From the NCBI RefSeq assembly GCF_000722685.1, contig NZ_JPFV01000011.1, positions 186,001 through 250,000 on the forward strand: a DNA stretch of 64,000 bases, read 5' to 3'. The translations under genes were made by a program, and so were the position numbers. Numbering within the stretch: position 1 is the first letter of the stretch; each line of letters begins with the position of its first letter. Shown piece by piece: positions 50,859-61,020 of this stretch. The notes below the pieces were generated by a model, which was not told where the DNA came from, ran no database searches, and saw only the letters and a list, made by a program, of their open reading frames with translations. Origin of the DNA: Streptococcus mitis (GTDB lineage Bacteria; Bacillota; Bacilli; Lactobacillales; Streptococcaceae).

Positions 50859-51788
50859 ATGATTTTAACAGTCACAATGAACCCATCCATTGATATTTCC
50901 TATCCCTTGGATGAGTTAAAGATTGATACTGTCAATCGTGTGGTTGATGTAACCAAAACGGCTGGTGGTAAGGGACTAAATGTTACCCGAGTACTTTCAG
51001 AATTTGGGGATTCTGTTCTTGCTACTGGTTTAGTAGGTGGCAAACTTGGTGAGTTTTTGGTTGAAAATATCGATGATCAAGTAAAGAAAGATTTCTTCTC
51101 AATTCAGGGAGAAACTCGTAACTGTATTGCTATTCTCCACGGTGACAACCAAACAGAAGTTCTTGAAAAAGGTCCTGTAGTATTGGAACAAGAAGGTCAA
51201 GACTTTTTGGAACATTTCAAAAATCTTCTGGAGTTAGTTGAAGTAGTAGCTATCTCAGGTAGTTTACCAGCTGGCCTTCCAGTTGATTACTATGCGAGCT
51301 TGGTAGAAATTGCTAATCAAGCTTGTAAACCTGCAGTCTTGGACTGTTCTGGTGCAGCTCTTCAGGCGGTTCTTGAATCACCACATAAACCAACAGTTAT
51401 CAAACCAAATAATGAGGAATTATCTCAGCTTCTAGGAAGAGAAGTTTCTGAGGATTTGGATGAATTAAAAGAAGTCCTTCAAGAACCTTTGTTTGCAGGT
51501 ATTGAATGGATTATCGTTTCACTTGGTGCCAACGGTGCTTTTGCCAAACATGGGGACACTTTTTACAAGGTAGATATTCCTAGAATCCAGGTAGTCAACC
51601 CTGTCGGATCTGGAGATTCTACTGTGGCAGGAATTTCTTCAGGACTACTTCATAAAGAATCGGATGCGGAACTACTCATCAAGGCTAATGTCCTTGGTAT
51701 GCTCAATGCTCAAGAAAAAATGACTGGCCATGTCAACATGGCTAACTATCAAGCTCTATATGATCAATTAATAGTAAAAGAGGTATAA
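50859..51788 (+). CDS. lacC: Tagatose-6-phosphate kinase LacC
   Basis: A 309-residue PfkB-family kinase that phosphorylates tagatose-6-phosphate to tagatose-1,6-bisphosphate. [28 protein letters not shown] and the catalytic [13 protein letters not shown] are present. It is paralogous to FruB (11129); gene order lacB-lacC-lacD settles the substrate. The start lies 10 nt after lacB with GAGGTGA. Confidence 0.95.
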   Translation: MILTVTMNPSIDISYPLDELKIDTVNRVVDVTKTAGGKGLNVTRVLSEFGDSVLATGLVGGKLGEFLVENIDDQVKKDFFSIQGETRNCIAILHGDNQTEVLEKGPVVLEQEGQDFLEHFKNLLELVEVVAISGSLPAGLPVDYYASLVEIANQACKPAVLDCSGAALQAVLESPHKPTVIKPNNEELSQLLGREVSEDLDELKEVLQEPLFAGIEWIIVSLGANGAFAKHGDTFYKVDIPRIQVVNPVGSGDSTVAGISSGLLHKESDAELLIKANVLGMLNAQEKMTGHVNMANYQALYDQLIVKEV

Positions 51789-51789
51789 A

Positions 51790-52770
51790 ATGGCTTTAAC
51801 AGAACAAAAACGTGCACGCTTAGAAAAACTTTCTGATGAAAATGGAATCATCTCAGCTCTTGCTTTTGACCAACGTGGTGCTTTGAAACGCCTCATGGCT
51901 CAACACCAAACAGAAGAACCAACTGTGGCTCAAATGGAAGAACTGAAAGTCTTGGTTGCAGATGAATTGACTAAATACGCTTCATCTATGCTTCTTGACC
52001 CTGAGTATGGACTTCCAGCAACTAAAGCTCTTGATGAAAAAGCTGGTCTTCTCCTTGCTTATGAAAAAACAGGTTACGACACAACAAGCACAAAACGCTT
52101 ACCAGACTGCTTGGATGTTTGGTCTGCAAAACGTATTAAAGAAGAAGGTGCAGATGCGGTTAAATTCTTGCTTTACTATGATGTAGATAGCTCAGACGAA
52201 CTTAACCAAGAAAAACAAGCTTACATCGAACGTATCGGTTCTGAGTGTGTGGCTGAAGATATTCCATTCTTCCTTGAAATCCTTGCTTACGATGAAAAAA
52301 TTGCTGACGCAGGTTCTGTAGAATACGCTAAAGTAAAACCACACAAAGTTATCGGTGCTATGAAAGTCTTCTCAGACCCACGCTTTAACATTGATGTCTT
52401 GAAAGTAGAAGTTCCTGTTAACATTAAATATGTTGAAGGCTTCGCTGAAGGTGAAGTAGTTTATACACGTGAAGAAGCAGCAGCCTTCTTCAAAGCACAA
52501 GATGAAGCAACTAACTTGCCATACATCTACTTGAGTGCTGGTGTATCAGCTAAACTCTTCCAAGATACTCTTGTATTTGCCCATGAATCAGGTGCAAACT
52601 TCAATGGAGTTCTTTGTGGCCGTGCAACATGGGCTGGATCAGTTGAAGCTTACATCAAAGATGGCGAAGTAGCAGCTCGCGAATGGCTTCGTACAACTGG
52701 TTTTGAAAACATTGACGAACTCAACAAAGTTCTTCAAACAACAGCGACTTCATGGAAAGAACGTGTGTAG
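51790..52770 (+). CDS. lacD: Tagatose-1,6-diphosphate aldolase LacD
   Basis: A 326-residue class I (Schiff base) aldolase that splits tagatose-1,6-bisphosphate to dihydroxyacetone phosphate and glyceraldehyde-3-phosphate. [16 protein letters not shown] and [15 protein letters not shown] are family signatures; a Lys in [15 protein letters not shown] is a further conserved site. It begins 1 nt after lacC, so it is coupled, and it ends the operon before a strong terminator. Some streptococcal LacD paralogues also act in regulation; nothing here tests that. Confidence 0.95.
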   Translation: MALTEQKRARLEKLSDENGIISALAFDQRGALKRLMAQHQTEEPTVAQMEELKVLVADELTKYASSMLLDPEYGLPATKALDEKAGLLLAYEKTGYDTTSTKRLPDCLDVWSAKRIKEEGADAVKFLLYYDVDSSDELNQEKQAYIERIGSECVAEDIPFFLEILAYDEKIADAGSVEYAKVKPHKVIGAMKVFSDPRFNIDVLKVEVPVNIKYVEGFAEGEVVYTREEAAAFFKAQDEATNLPYIYLSAGVSAKLFQDTLVFAHESGANFNGVLCGRATWAGSVEAYIKDGEVAAREWLRTTGFENIDELNKVLQTTATSWKERV

Positions 52771-52794
52771 CACTCAAATTGAGAAAAAAACTTC

Positions 52795-52826
52795 AGTCTA
52801 GGGATAGAAATATCTCTAGACTTTTT
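52795..52826 (+). terminator. lacABCD terminator
   Basis: AGTCTAGGGATA pairs with TATCTCTAGACT around GAAA, followed by TTTTT. Confidence 0.9.
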
Positions 52827-52835
52827 GATGACGTA

Positions 52836-52868
52836 AAAATAACCTTGAGTTAGTTATCCTCAAGGTTA
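52836..52868 (-). terminator. Terminator for the reversed lacA2-lacB2 unit
   Basis: ATAACCTTGAG and CTCAAGGTTAT form a stem; on the minus strand TTTTTACG follows. It lies beyond the BOX that trails lacB2. Confidence 0.6.
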
Positions 52869-53008
52869 TACTCTTCGAAAATCTCTTCAAACCACGTCAG
52901 CGTCGCCTTATCGTAGGTATGGTTACTGATTTCGTCAGTTCTATCCACAACCTCAAAGCAGCCCGCGGCTAGCTTCCTAGTTTGCTCTTTGATTTTCATT
53001 GAGTATTA
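52867..53008 (+). repeat. BOX element (with boxB)
   Basis: TATACTCTTCGAAAATCTCTTC and CCACGTCAGCGTCGCCTTATCGTAGG (boxA, near-exact to the typing primer reversed), ACTGATTTCGTCAGT hairpin (boxB), and TAGCTTCCTAGTTTGCTC to ATTGAGTATTA (boxC). It is the most complete BOX in the window and lies at the junction between lacD and the reversed lacB2. Confidence 0.9.
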
Positions 53009-53035
53009 GATAAAATATAGAAGGCGGAATGCAAG

Positions 53036-53554
53036 TTAATCGTGATATTCTCCACGATTCCACTTGGCATTCTCTTCATCGAAGATATGATCATTGGCAG
53101 CTACATCTGGGCTCACTTCAGATAGTTTATCAATTTTCGCAATCAATTCCTCTTTTTCAGGACTTGGTTTGTACTTGGTATTGATAAATTCATCTACAAT
53201 GTTGTTAATGAAATTGATACCTAGAATTGCACCACCGAAAGCAACAATATTAGCATTGAGATTTTCACGAGCGGAACGAGCAGTCGCAACATCTCCGACA
53301 AGTACAACTCGAGTTCCAGGAACTTTATCAGCAGATACAGCAATTCCAACACCTGTACCGCAAAGGGCAACTCCAAAGTCAGCCCGTCCATTGACGACCT
53401 CCTCTGCAATTAAGCGACCATAAATAGGATAGTGAGTACGGACGAAATCATAAGTACCAACATCAATGATTTCATGGCCTTGTTCTTTTAGGTGTTTTTA
53501 AATCTTCATCTTCACATCTGTTACAATGTGATCACAACCGAGAGCAATTTTCAT
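53036..53554 (-). pseudogene. lacB2: Second galactose-6-phosphate isomerase subunit LacB, nonsense mutation at codon 19-20
   Basis: On the minus strand from the ATG at 53554 the frame reads [18 protein letters not shown], then TAA, then continues open as KHLKEQGHEIIDVGTYDFV to the normal end WNRGEYHD at 53036, 172 residues in all. The active-site loop FGVALCGTGVGIAVSADK is intact. Since the same frame is open on both sides of the stop, a point mutation (for instance TCA to TAA) is the simplest cause, unlike the homopolymer shifts elsewhere. It differs a lot from LacB at 50333, so it is a separate lineage like the Lac.1-type pairs of other streptococci, not a recent copy. No Met is available soon after the stop to restart. 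Confidence 0.88.
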
Positions 53555-53565
53555 GGGAATACCTC

Positions 53566-53994
53566 CTAGCAGAGCTTGTTCAGCATATCAATGCGAACTT
53601 GGTGACGACCAGAATCATAGTTGTGCTCAAGAAAGGCTTTGACTATTTCAACTGCTAAAATATCACCTGTAATTCCAGAACCAATTGTAATGATTGGAGT
53701 AGAATTGTGTCGAATAGTCATCATGGCAGAGTGTTCATCGGAAACAGCGGCGCAGATAATACCTTTAAATTTATTAGCAGGCATAAAAGAATGTCCAAAC
53801 TTGTCAAAAAGAATAGCACGAGCTTGCTTATATTTTCTAAACTCTGTAATAGCATTGACAGTAGAATCAACGAAATCTGCAGAACCTTGTGTAGAGTTGA
53901 GGTCAATTACTTCATAACCAGAATGAAGCAGATAGTGTTTGACGGTTTCTTTCAATTGGAAACCATCTTGGTCAGTAGCTAAAATAACTTTCAT
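53566..53994 (-). CDS. lacA2: Second galactose-6-phosphate isomerase subunit LacA (RpiB family)
   Basis: A 142-residue protein whose pattern matches LacA: ILATDQDGFQLKETVKHYL, VSDEHSAMMTIRHNSTPIITIG and SGRHQVRIDMLNKLC. It is only moderately like LacA at 49877. With its partner lacB2 broken, it may be non-functional or might pair with the main LacB; the latter is speculation. AAGAAAGAAGG precedes the ATG. It is read from its own strong promoter at 54081-54109, on the opposite strand to the lac operon that surrounds it. Confidence 0.88.
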   Translation of the reverse strand: MKVILATDQDGFQLKETVKHYLLHSGYEVIDLNSTQGSADFVDSTVNAITEFRKYKQARAILFDKFGHSFMPANKFKGIICAAVSDEHSAMMTIRHNSTPIITIGSGITGDILAVEIVKAFLEHNYDSGRHQVRIDMLNKLC

Positions 53995-54055
53995 AAGAAC
54001 CTTCTTTCTTTAGCTATCCAAAAGCATGCAATGAAATATCATTGTTGACGATATA

Positions 54056-54109
54056 GAAGATATATTATATCTTCAAATATAGTATAGTCCTTGTAAAATT
54101 ATTTGTCAA
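54056..54109 (-). promoter_or_regulatory. lacA2 promoter with operator-like palindrome
   Basis: On the minus strand TTGACA (54104-54109) and TATACT (54081-54086) are 17 nt apart, an almost ideal promoter. The expected start point falls at a perfect palindrome GAAGATATA-T-TATATCTTC (54056-54074). Such a strong promoter covered by a palindrome suggests tight repression, perhaps by the adjacent Rrf2-type regulator or a sugar repressor (inference). Confidence 0.7.
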
Positions 54110-54117
54110 GGATTTAT

Positions 54118-54153
54118 AAAAACTAGTTGAAGAATTTTTTCTTCAGCTAGTTT
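54118..54153 (-). terminator. Terminator of the Rrf2-family gene
   Basis: AAACTAGTTGAAGAA pairs with TTCTTCAGCTAGTTT around a T-rich loop. The stop codon of the regulator lies inside the stem. It separates that gene from the lacA2 promoter. Confidence 0.75.
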
Positions 54154-54623
54154 TCGCATTTATTGACCCAATTTCTGATATCGGTTAAATCATAGTTAAT
54201 CTCAGATTGATGGGCTACCTGGCTGAGTGTAATAGAAGTCAGGGTTGCAACTAAAGTGTTTTCAATAATATCAAGAGAGCTGGTTACGACGCATCTTTTA
54301 GCTTTTTTACTTTCCTCGTTGCCTAAGAATTTTTTTAGAAGATTCTGACTTTCAAAGATTCGGTTTTTTCCTTCTATAGCTACAAATACATCGTAAAAGG
54401 TGATTTGACTGAGAGGTTTAGAAAGAGCAATGCCTCCATTTTTCCCTCTAACGGATTTAACCAATCCTTCGTTGTCTAATAGTTTTATAATTTTTTTCAA
54501 ATAAGAATCTGAAACTTCTAGCCGTTCACTCAAGGAAATTGTATTGATATATTTTCCTTCAGGGAGCTGATCTAACATGAGTAAGACATAGACTGACTGT
54601 TCCCAACCTGATGACAATCGCAT
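54147..54623 (-). CDS. Rrf2-family transcriptional regulator
   Basis: The 158-residue protein starts MRLSSGWEQSVYVLLMLDQLPEG; a winged helix follows with ISLSERLEVSDSYLKKIIKLLDNEGLVKSVRGKNGGIAL, the defining Rrf2 recognition helix and wing. The three-Cys cluster of IscR/NsrR is absent (only two isolated Cys), so it probably does not carry an Fe-S cluster. The ATG at 54623 is set by GGAGGT 7 nt upstream. It is divergent from an EamA transporter. A GATAAT-C-ATTATC palindrome between its promoter and start suggests autoregulation. Ligand unknown. Confidence 0.85.
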   Translation of the reverse strand: MRLSSGWEQSVYVLLMLDQLPEGKYINTISLSERLEVSDSYLKKIIKLLDNEGLVKSVRGKNGGIALSKPLSQITFYDVFVAIEGKNRIFESQNLLKKFLGNEESKKAKRCVVTSSLDIIENTLVATLTSITLSQVAHQSEINYDLTDIRNWVNKCEN

Positions 54624-54644
54624 GTTTGTACCTCCATATAAAAA

Positions 54645-54777
54645 GATAATCATTATCCACAATTACCAGTATAGTCTTTTTTGTTTTTTTCTCAATACAT
54701 AGGAGTTTAAAAAAATAATCTTGGAATTTTTTGATAAATCTCTTGACATTCATTTTTAAAAGAGTAGAATAAAAGAC
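54645..54777. promoter_or_regulatory. Divergent Rrf2/EamA promoter region
   Basis: Minus strand: TTGAGA and TATACT (about 54673-54678) 16 nt apart serve the regulator, with the palindrome GATAAT-C-ATTATC (54645-54657) just downstream. Plus strand: TTGACA (about 54744) and TAGAAT 16 nt later serve the transporter. The palindrome is a candidate Rrf2 operator. Confidence 0.55.
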
Positions 54778-54816
54778 AAAAAATATCATCAATATCTTTT
54801 GAAAGAAGGGTCAAAA

Positions 54817-55731
54817 ATGAAACGAGGTTCAAATTTTATTTTTTTGATTTCTATATTACTTACCACACTTTTTATGGGGTCGTCTTTTCCAACTGGGAAA
54901 TATCTCATAGTAGTTGAAAAGACTCCTCCATTATTACTTGGGGGTGTTCGATTTATTATTGCTGGGTTAGTGATGTTGGTATTATCGTTTTTATTTGGCA
55001 AGGGAGGGACTATCATCCCTAAAAGTCAAGGTAGCAAGATAAAGGGGTTTATATTGGTTGTGACTATCGGGCTCTTACAGACAGCTGGAACCATGGGATT
55101 TCTTAATCTTGCCCTAGCTCATGATGTGTCATCATCGATGTCTTCTATTATCTTATTTACGAATCCTCTTTGGTTAGCTTTCTTAGCACATTTTTTGTTA
55201 AAAGATACATTGACTATTCAGAAGATAAGTGCCTTAGTATTAGGTGTGGCTGGAGTTGTTACTTGTATTGGACTAGATGTATCTGCGTTTAGTTTAGGTG
55301 CTTTGTTTGCTTTACTTGGTTCATTTTGTTGGTCAATCAATACAGTTGTCACCAAGAAAATTCCTTTTGATAACGGTCCATGGATATTTACGGCTTGGCA
55401 ATTGTTATTAGGTGGGGTATTCCTTTACTTATTCTCAATACCTGTGCATGAAAGTTATAACTTTCTAAATTTAGGATTTTGGGGCTGGGTTTGGTTTATA
55501 TGGTTAATTATTCCTGCGTCTGTTGGTTCGTTTGGACTGTGGTTTTATAGTCTAGGACAAAGGGGAGCAACAGTAGCTAGCAGTTTCTTGTTTTTAGTTC
55601 CAGTATTTTCAACTATCTTTTCTATTATGGGCTTACATGAGCTGTTTACATTGAATTTGGTTCTTGGGGGTTCGATGGTTGTGTTAGCATTGGTATTAGT
55701 AAACTGGAAAGTTAAGGGAGAAGAGGCGTAG
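54817..55731 (+). CDS. EamA/DMT-family membrane transporter
   Basis: A 304-residue protein with ten predicted hydrophobic segments in two EamA repeats. FLISILLTTLFMGSSFPTGKYL opens repeat one, with the early Pro and the GxxFP signature. ALFALLGSFCWSINTVVTKK opens repeat two. The family exports metabolites or amino acids; the substrate cannot be named. The ATG at 54817 is chosen as GAAAGAAGGG is 6-12 nt upstream. It is divergent from the Rrf2 gene, likely its regulator, and 3 nt before a truncated methyltransferase. Confidence 0.85.
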   Translation: MKRGSNFIFLISILLTTLFMGSSFPTGKYLIVVEKTPPLLLGGVRFIIAGLVMLVLSFLFGKGGTIIPKSQGSKIKGFILVVTIGLLQTAGTMGFLNLALAHDVSSSMSSIILFTNPLWLAFLAHFLLKDTLTIQKISALVLGVAGVVTCIGLDVSAFSLGALFALLGSFCWSINTVVTKKIPFDNGPWIFTAWQLLLGGVFLYLFSIPVHESYNFLNLGFWGWVWFIWLIIPASVGSFGLWFYSLGQRGATVASSFLFLVPVFSTIFSIMGLHELFTLNLVLGGSMVVLALVLVNWKVKGEEA

Positions 55732-55734
55732 TCT

Positions 55735-56145
55735 ATGGAAGTTGGAAATGATATTGTTATTCAAAAAGGAACACAATGGAGTTTTGGTAATGGTGTAGCT
55801 CAACATTTTGATGAGCATGTTAGACAATCTATTTCTTTATATGATGAAGGACATGACCTTGTTTGTCATCTAAGCGATTTTTTTATTCGTGACCATTCCT
55901 TATGTTATGAGCTAGGCTCTGCAACGGGTAATCTGATTGGTAAATTATACAAGCGTCACAAGTCTAAAAAAGAAGTTCGTTTTATCGGGATAGAAGAGAC
56001 TCCAGAAATGAATCAGGTGGCACAATCAAAATTTCCTGAGCTTGAATTTATAACAAGCTCCATGGAGGAAGCCAGGTTAGAACCCAGCGATTTAATTATT
56101 AGCTATTATTTCCTTCAGTTTATTCTTCCAGACAAGAGACGATAA
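55735..56145 (+). pseudogene. SAM-dependent methyltransferase, C-terminally truncated
   Basis: The 136-residue reading frame has the N-terminal half of a class I methyltransferase: an HFDEHVRQSI lead-in, the SAM motif CYELGSATGNLIGKL (E/DxGxxxG), FIGIEETPEMNQVA (motif II acidic residue), and LEFITSSMEEA. It resembles CmoA-like methyltransferases, which are about 240 residues. The frame stops at KRR* after the fourth strand (IISYYFLQFILP) and no continuation is found in any frame before the lacT promoter. This suggests a deletion joining it to the lacT leader. It might be stable but lacks the substrate domain. It is 3 nt after the EamA gene. Confidence 0.72.
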
Positions 56146-56183
56146 AAACATGCGGAAAAAAATAAAAAAGTTCTTCGTAAGGG

Positions 56184-56317
56184 TTTACAAATTATCAGCA
56201 TTATGATAAAATACAGTTACAAGTTAATACAAGGTGAGTGTTACTAAGTAATATTAGGCATGATCACAGGTGAATTAGAAATCGGCTGATTTTCTAGTTC
56301 ATTTGTGGTCATTTTTT
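56184..56317 (+). promoter_or_regulatory. lacT leader: promoter, ribonucleic antiterminator and terminator
   Basis: TTTACA (56184-56189) and TAAAAT (56207-56212) are 17 nt apart. The leader then has GAGTGTTACTAAGTAATATTAGGCATGATCAC (56236-56267, RAT-like) overlapping the left arm of a long hairpin (56261-56311) followed by six T. RAT and terminator are mutually exclusive, as in other BglG-type systems. LacT binding should stabilise the RAT and allow read-through to lacTFEG when lactose is present (established mechanism of the family). Confidence 0.82.
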
Positions 56318-56354
56318 GTACTCATATACCTTTAAGATTTAAAAGGAGGTTGAC

Positions 56355-57191
56355 ATGTATCGAATTCTAAATCCAATAAATCACAATGTTTCGCTTGTCA
56401 GGAATGATAAAGGAGAAGAAGTGATTGTAATTGGTAAGGGGATTGCATTTGGAAAGAGGAAGGGAGATTTGATTGCTGAACATCAGGTTGAGAAAATCTT
56501 TCGGATGAAGACCGAAGAGTCCAGAGAAAACTTTATGGCTCTTCTCAAAGATGTTCCGCTAGATTTTATCACAGTGACTTATGAGATCATTGATAAGCTT
56601 TCAAAGAAATATCATTATCCGATTCAAGAGTATCTCTACGTAACCTTGACAGATCATATTTACTGTTCTTACCAAGCTCTAGCACAAGGAAGGTACAAGG
56701 ATAGTAATCTGCCAGATATTTCCACTAAGTATCCTGTCGCTTTTCAAATCGCAAATGAAGCATTTGAAATTTACCGTCAGAAGCTAGCAGATCATTTTCC
56801 TGAGGATGAAATTATTCGGATTGCTTATCATTTCATTAATGCCGAAGGCGAAAATGAAGTGGAACTTGTGGAGTCGATTGATAAGAGGAAAGAAATTCTC
56901 AGGAATGTTGAAGAAGTTTTAACGGACTATGCAATTCAACGAACTAAAAAGAATAACCATTTCTATGATCGCTTTATGATACATCTAAATTATTTCTTGG
57001 ATTATTTGGATAGATCCAGAGATGATAATCAATCACTTCTAGATATGGAAGACCATATCAAACAATCTTATCCAAAAGCATTCGAGATTGGTTCCAAGAT
57101 CTATGATGTGATTACGCAACATACGGGTCTTGATTTGTATAAAAGTGAACGAGTTTATCTAGTTCTACATATCCAACGTTTATTGTCATAA
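56355..57191 (+). CDS. lacT: Transcription antiterminator LacT (BglG family)
   Basis: The 278-residue regulator has an N-terminal CAT RNA-binding domain (1-55, MYRILNPINHNVSLVRNDKGEE and GIAFGKRKGD), then PRD1 (about 65-170, with LTDHIYCSY) and PRD2 (about 175-278, FMIHLNYFLDYL, LYLVLHIQRL-like end). PTS-driven phosphorylation of PRD His residues tunes its activity; LacE/LacF would inactivate it without lactose. It heads lacTFEG and controls the leader just upstream. AAAGGAGG lies before the ATG. Intact. Confidence 0.94.
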   Translation: MYRILNPINHNVSLVRNDKGEEVIVIGKGIAFGKRKGDLIAEHQVEKIFRMKTEESRENFMALLKDVPLDFITVTYEIIDKLSKKYHYPIQEYLYVTLTDHIYCSYQALAQGRYKDSNLPDISTKYPVAFQIANEAFEIYRQKLADHFPEDEIIRIAYHFINAEGENEVELVESIDKRKEILRNVEEVLTDYAIQRTKKNNHFYDRFMIHLNYFLDYLDRSRDDNQSLLDMEDHIKQSYPKAFEIGSKIYDVITQHTGLDLYKSERVYLVLHIQRLLS

Positions 57192-57226
57192 AAATTTAAT
57201 TAAAAATACATAAGGAGAATTCTATC

Positions 57227-57544
57227 ATGAATAGAGAAGAAGTAACATTGTTAGGTTTTGAAATCGTAGCCTATGCTGGCGATGCTCGTTCAAAACTATT
57301 GGAAGCCTTGAAGGCTGCTGAAGCTGGTGATTTTGAAAAAGCGGACGCTCTGGTAGAGGAAGCTGGTAGCTGTATTGCAGAGGCTCACCACGCGCAAACA
57401 AGTCTATTGACCAAGGAAGCAGCTGGCGAGGATTTGGCTTATAGCGTAACCATGATGCATGGTCAAGATCACTTGATGACAACTATTTTATTAAAAGATT
57501 TGATGCACCATTTAATCGAACTCTATAAGAGAGGAGTTAAGTAA
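57227..57544 (+). CDS. lacF: PTS lactose-specific EIIA component LacF
   Basis: A 105-residue helical EIIA of the lactose/cellobiose class. Phospho-His78 and metal-binding Asp81 are in [10 protein letters not shown], exactly at the positions known from lactococcal IIA-Lac. AAGGAGAATT precedes the ATG. Stop and next start overlap (TAATG), coupling it to lacE. It transfers phosphate from HPr to LacE Cys468. Confidence 0.96.
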   Translation: MNREEVTLLGFEIVAYAGDARSKLLEALKAAEAGDFEKADALVEEAGSCIAEAHHAQTSLLTKEAAGEDLAYSVTMMHGQDHLMTTILLKDLMHHLIELYKRGVK

Positions 57545-59235
57545 TGAATAAATTAATTGCATTTATCGAGAAAGGAAAACCTTTCTTTGAGAAACTATCT
57601 CGTAATATCTATCTTCGTGCTATTCGTGATGGTTTCATTGCAGGTATGCCTGTTATTCTCTTCTCAAGTATTTTTATCTTGATTGCCTTTGTACCAAACT
57701 CATGGGGTTTTAAATGGTCTGATGAAGTTGTAGCCTTTCTGATGAAACCTTATAGCTATTCAATGGGGATTCTGGCTCTCTTGGTAGCTGGTACAACAGC
57801 TAAGTCATTGACCGACTCAGTAAACCGTAGCATGGAGAAAACTAATCAAATCAACTATATGTCAACATTGTTGGCAGCAATTGTTGGTTTGTTGATGTTG
57901 GCAGCTGATCCGATTGAAGGAGGCTTTGCAACAGGTTTCCTTGGAACAAAAGGTTTGCTTTCAGCCTTCCTTGCTGCCTTTGTTACCGTAGCTATCTATA
58001 AGGTCTGTGTTAAGAACAACGTTACCATTCGTATGCCTGACGAAGTTCCACCAAATATTTCACAAGTCTTTAAAGATGTGATTCCATTCACTCTATCTGT
58101 TGTTTCTCTTTATGTTCTTGATCTACTAGCTCGTCATTTTGTTGGCTCAAGTGTGGCAGAATCAATCGGTAAATTCTTCGCACCACTCTTCTCAGCAGCA
58201 GACGGATACCTTGGTATTACCATTATCTTCGGTGCTTTTGCCTTCTTTTGGTTTGTTGGTATTCATGGTCCATCTATCGTTGAACCAGCAATCGCAGCTA
58301 TTACCTATGCAAATGCCGAAGTCAACTTGAACCTTCTCCAACAAGGTATGCACGCTGACAAGATTCTTACTTCTGGTACACAAATGTTTATCGTTACCAT
58401 GGGTGGTACTGGTGCGACACTGGTTGTTCCATTCATGTTCATGTGGTTAACAAAATCAAAACGTAATCGTGCAATCGGACGTGCTTCAGTAGTTCCTACC
58501 TTCTTCGGTGTAAATGAACCAATCTTGTTTGGTGCACCTCTTGTACTGAATCCAATCTTCTTTATTCCATTTATCTTTGCTCCTATCGCTAACGTTTGGA
58601 TCTTCAAATTCTTTATTGAAACTCTTGGAATGAACTCATTTACTGCTAATCTACCATGGACAACTCCAGCTCCACTAGGTCTAGTTCTTGGAACTAACTT
58701 CCAAGTGCTATCATTCATTCTTGCTGCCCTTCTAATCGTAGTTGACGTAGTCATTTACTATCCATTCCTTAAAGTCTATGATGAACAAATTCTTGAAGAA
58801 GAACGTTCAGGTAAGTCTAATGATGAATTGAAAGAAAAAGTTGCTGCAAACTTCAACACTGCAAAAGCAGATGCTATTCTTGAAAAAGCGGGTGTAGAAG
58901 CAGCACAAAATACCATCACTGAAGAAACAAATGTCCTCGTTCTCTGTGCAGGTGGAGGGACAAGTGGACTTCTTGCGAATGCTTTGAATAAGGCAGCTGC
59001 AGAATACAATGTTCCTGTGAAAGCAGCAGCAGGTGGCTATGGTGCTCACCGTGAAATGTTGCCAGAGTTTGATCTTGTTATCCTAGCTCCTCAAGTTGCT
59101 TCAAACTTTGAAGACATGAAAGCAGAAACAGATAAACTCGGTATTAAACTTGCCAAGACAGAAGGCGCTCAATACATCAAATTAACTCGTGATGGAAAAG
59201 GTGCTCTTGCATTCGTACAAGCTCAATTCGATTAA
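57544..59235 (+). CDS. lacE: PTS lactose-specific EIICB component LacE
   Basis: A 563-residue permease that imports lactose as lactose-6-phosphate. EIIC spans about 1-430 with eight or more membrane helices and the substrate motif [14 protein letters not shown]. The EIIB domain is C-terminal with phospho-Cys468 in [17 protein letters not shown]. Length and domain order are standard. The last codons (QFD) belong to the 124-bp repeat that follows, so the repeat seems to have arisen by duplicating the gene end and trailing DNA. Intact. Confidence 0.96.
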   Translation: MNKLIAFIEKGKPFFEKLSRNIYLRAIRDGFIAGMPVILFSSIFILIAFVPNSWGFKWSDEVVAFLMKPYSYSMGILALLVAGTTAKSLTDSVNRSMEKTNQINYMSTLLAAIVGLLMLAADPIEGGFATGFLGTKGLLSAFLAAFVTVAIYKVCVKNNVTIRMPDEVPPNISQVFKDVIPFTLSVVSLYVLDLLARHFVGSSVAESIGKFFAPLFSAADGYLGITIIFGAFAFFWFVGIHGPSIVEPAIAAITYANAEVNLNLLQQGMHADKILTSGTQMFIVTMGGTGATLVVPFMFMWLTKSKRNRAIGRASVVPTFFGVNEPILFGAPLVLNPIFFIPFIFAPIANVWIFKFFIETLGMNSFTANLPWTTPAPLGLVLGTNFQVLSFILAALLIVVDVVIYYPFLKVYDEQILEEERSGKSNDELKEKVAANFNTAKADAILEKAGVEAAQNTITEETNVLVLCAGGGTSGLLANALNKAAAEYNVPVKAAAGGYGAHREMLPEFDLVILAPQVASNFEDMKAETDKLGIKLAKTEGAQYIKLTRDGKGALAFVQAQFD

Positions 59236-59470
59236 CGAGAGGGACTCTAAAATAGTCTCCTATCGTTACGGAAATCGCTATGGCGAATTTCCTAATCGCC
59301 TTATTAATTCGTCGGTAAAAAGACATCGTTTTTACTTCCTCATGTCACAATTCGATTAAGGCTAGGGACTCTGAAATAGTCTCCTCTCGTTACGGAAATC
59401 GCTATGGCGAATTTCCTAATCGCCTTGTTAATTCGTTGGTAAAAAGATAACGTTTTACCTCCTCATGTCA
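59224..59470. repeat. Two-copy 124-bp tandem repeat between lacE and lacG
   Basis: Unit 1 is 59224-59347 and unit 2 is 59348-59470, about ten differences by eye and one gap. Each begins CAATTCGATTAA, the lacE stop context, and a third CAATTCG follows at 59471. Each unit has a hairpin GGAAATCGC-TATG-GCGAATTTCC and a GTAAAAA/TTTTTAC-type hairpin. It does not code. Function may be mRNA stability or partial termination between lacE and lacG (inference). Confidence 0.88.
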
Positions 59471-59490
59471 CAATTCGGTGACTTGGTACA

Positions 59491-59540
59491 AAAAGTGAGA
59501 TGGAGAAGGATGGCTCACTGACTCCTCTCCTCTCACTTTT
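59491..59540 (+). terminator. Long stem-loop just upstream of lacG
   Basis: AAAAGTGAGA (59491-59500) pairs with TCTCACTTTT (59531-59540), with GGAGAAGGA/TCCTCTCC extending the inner stem. TACTTTATTTAAAT follows. It could be an attenuator or processing site; lacG has no separate promoter in view, so full termination is unlikely. Confidence 0.6.
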
Positions 59541-59562
59541 ACTTTATTTAAATCAAGAATAG

Positions 59563-60978
<1,416 letters not shown>

Positions 60979-61020
60979 TAGAATTAGTAATTAGATATAG
61001 AATTCTAGTGAGGCAAAAAG

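Noticed and set aside
53094..53423. 109-codon plus-strand frame across lacB2
   Set aside because: It lies antisense to the conserved LacB2 sequence and has no family resemblance; the conserved frame is on the minus strand.
58305..58754. 149-codon open frame antisense to lacE
   Set aside because: Shadow of the LacE reading frame, no recognisable domain or ribosome site.
59224..59470. Tandem repeat considered as CRISPR or a coding repeat
   Set aside because: Only two long units with no spacers; both contain stops in all useful frames.
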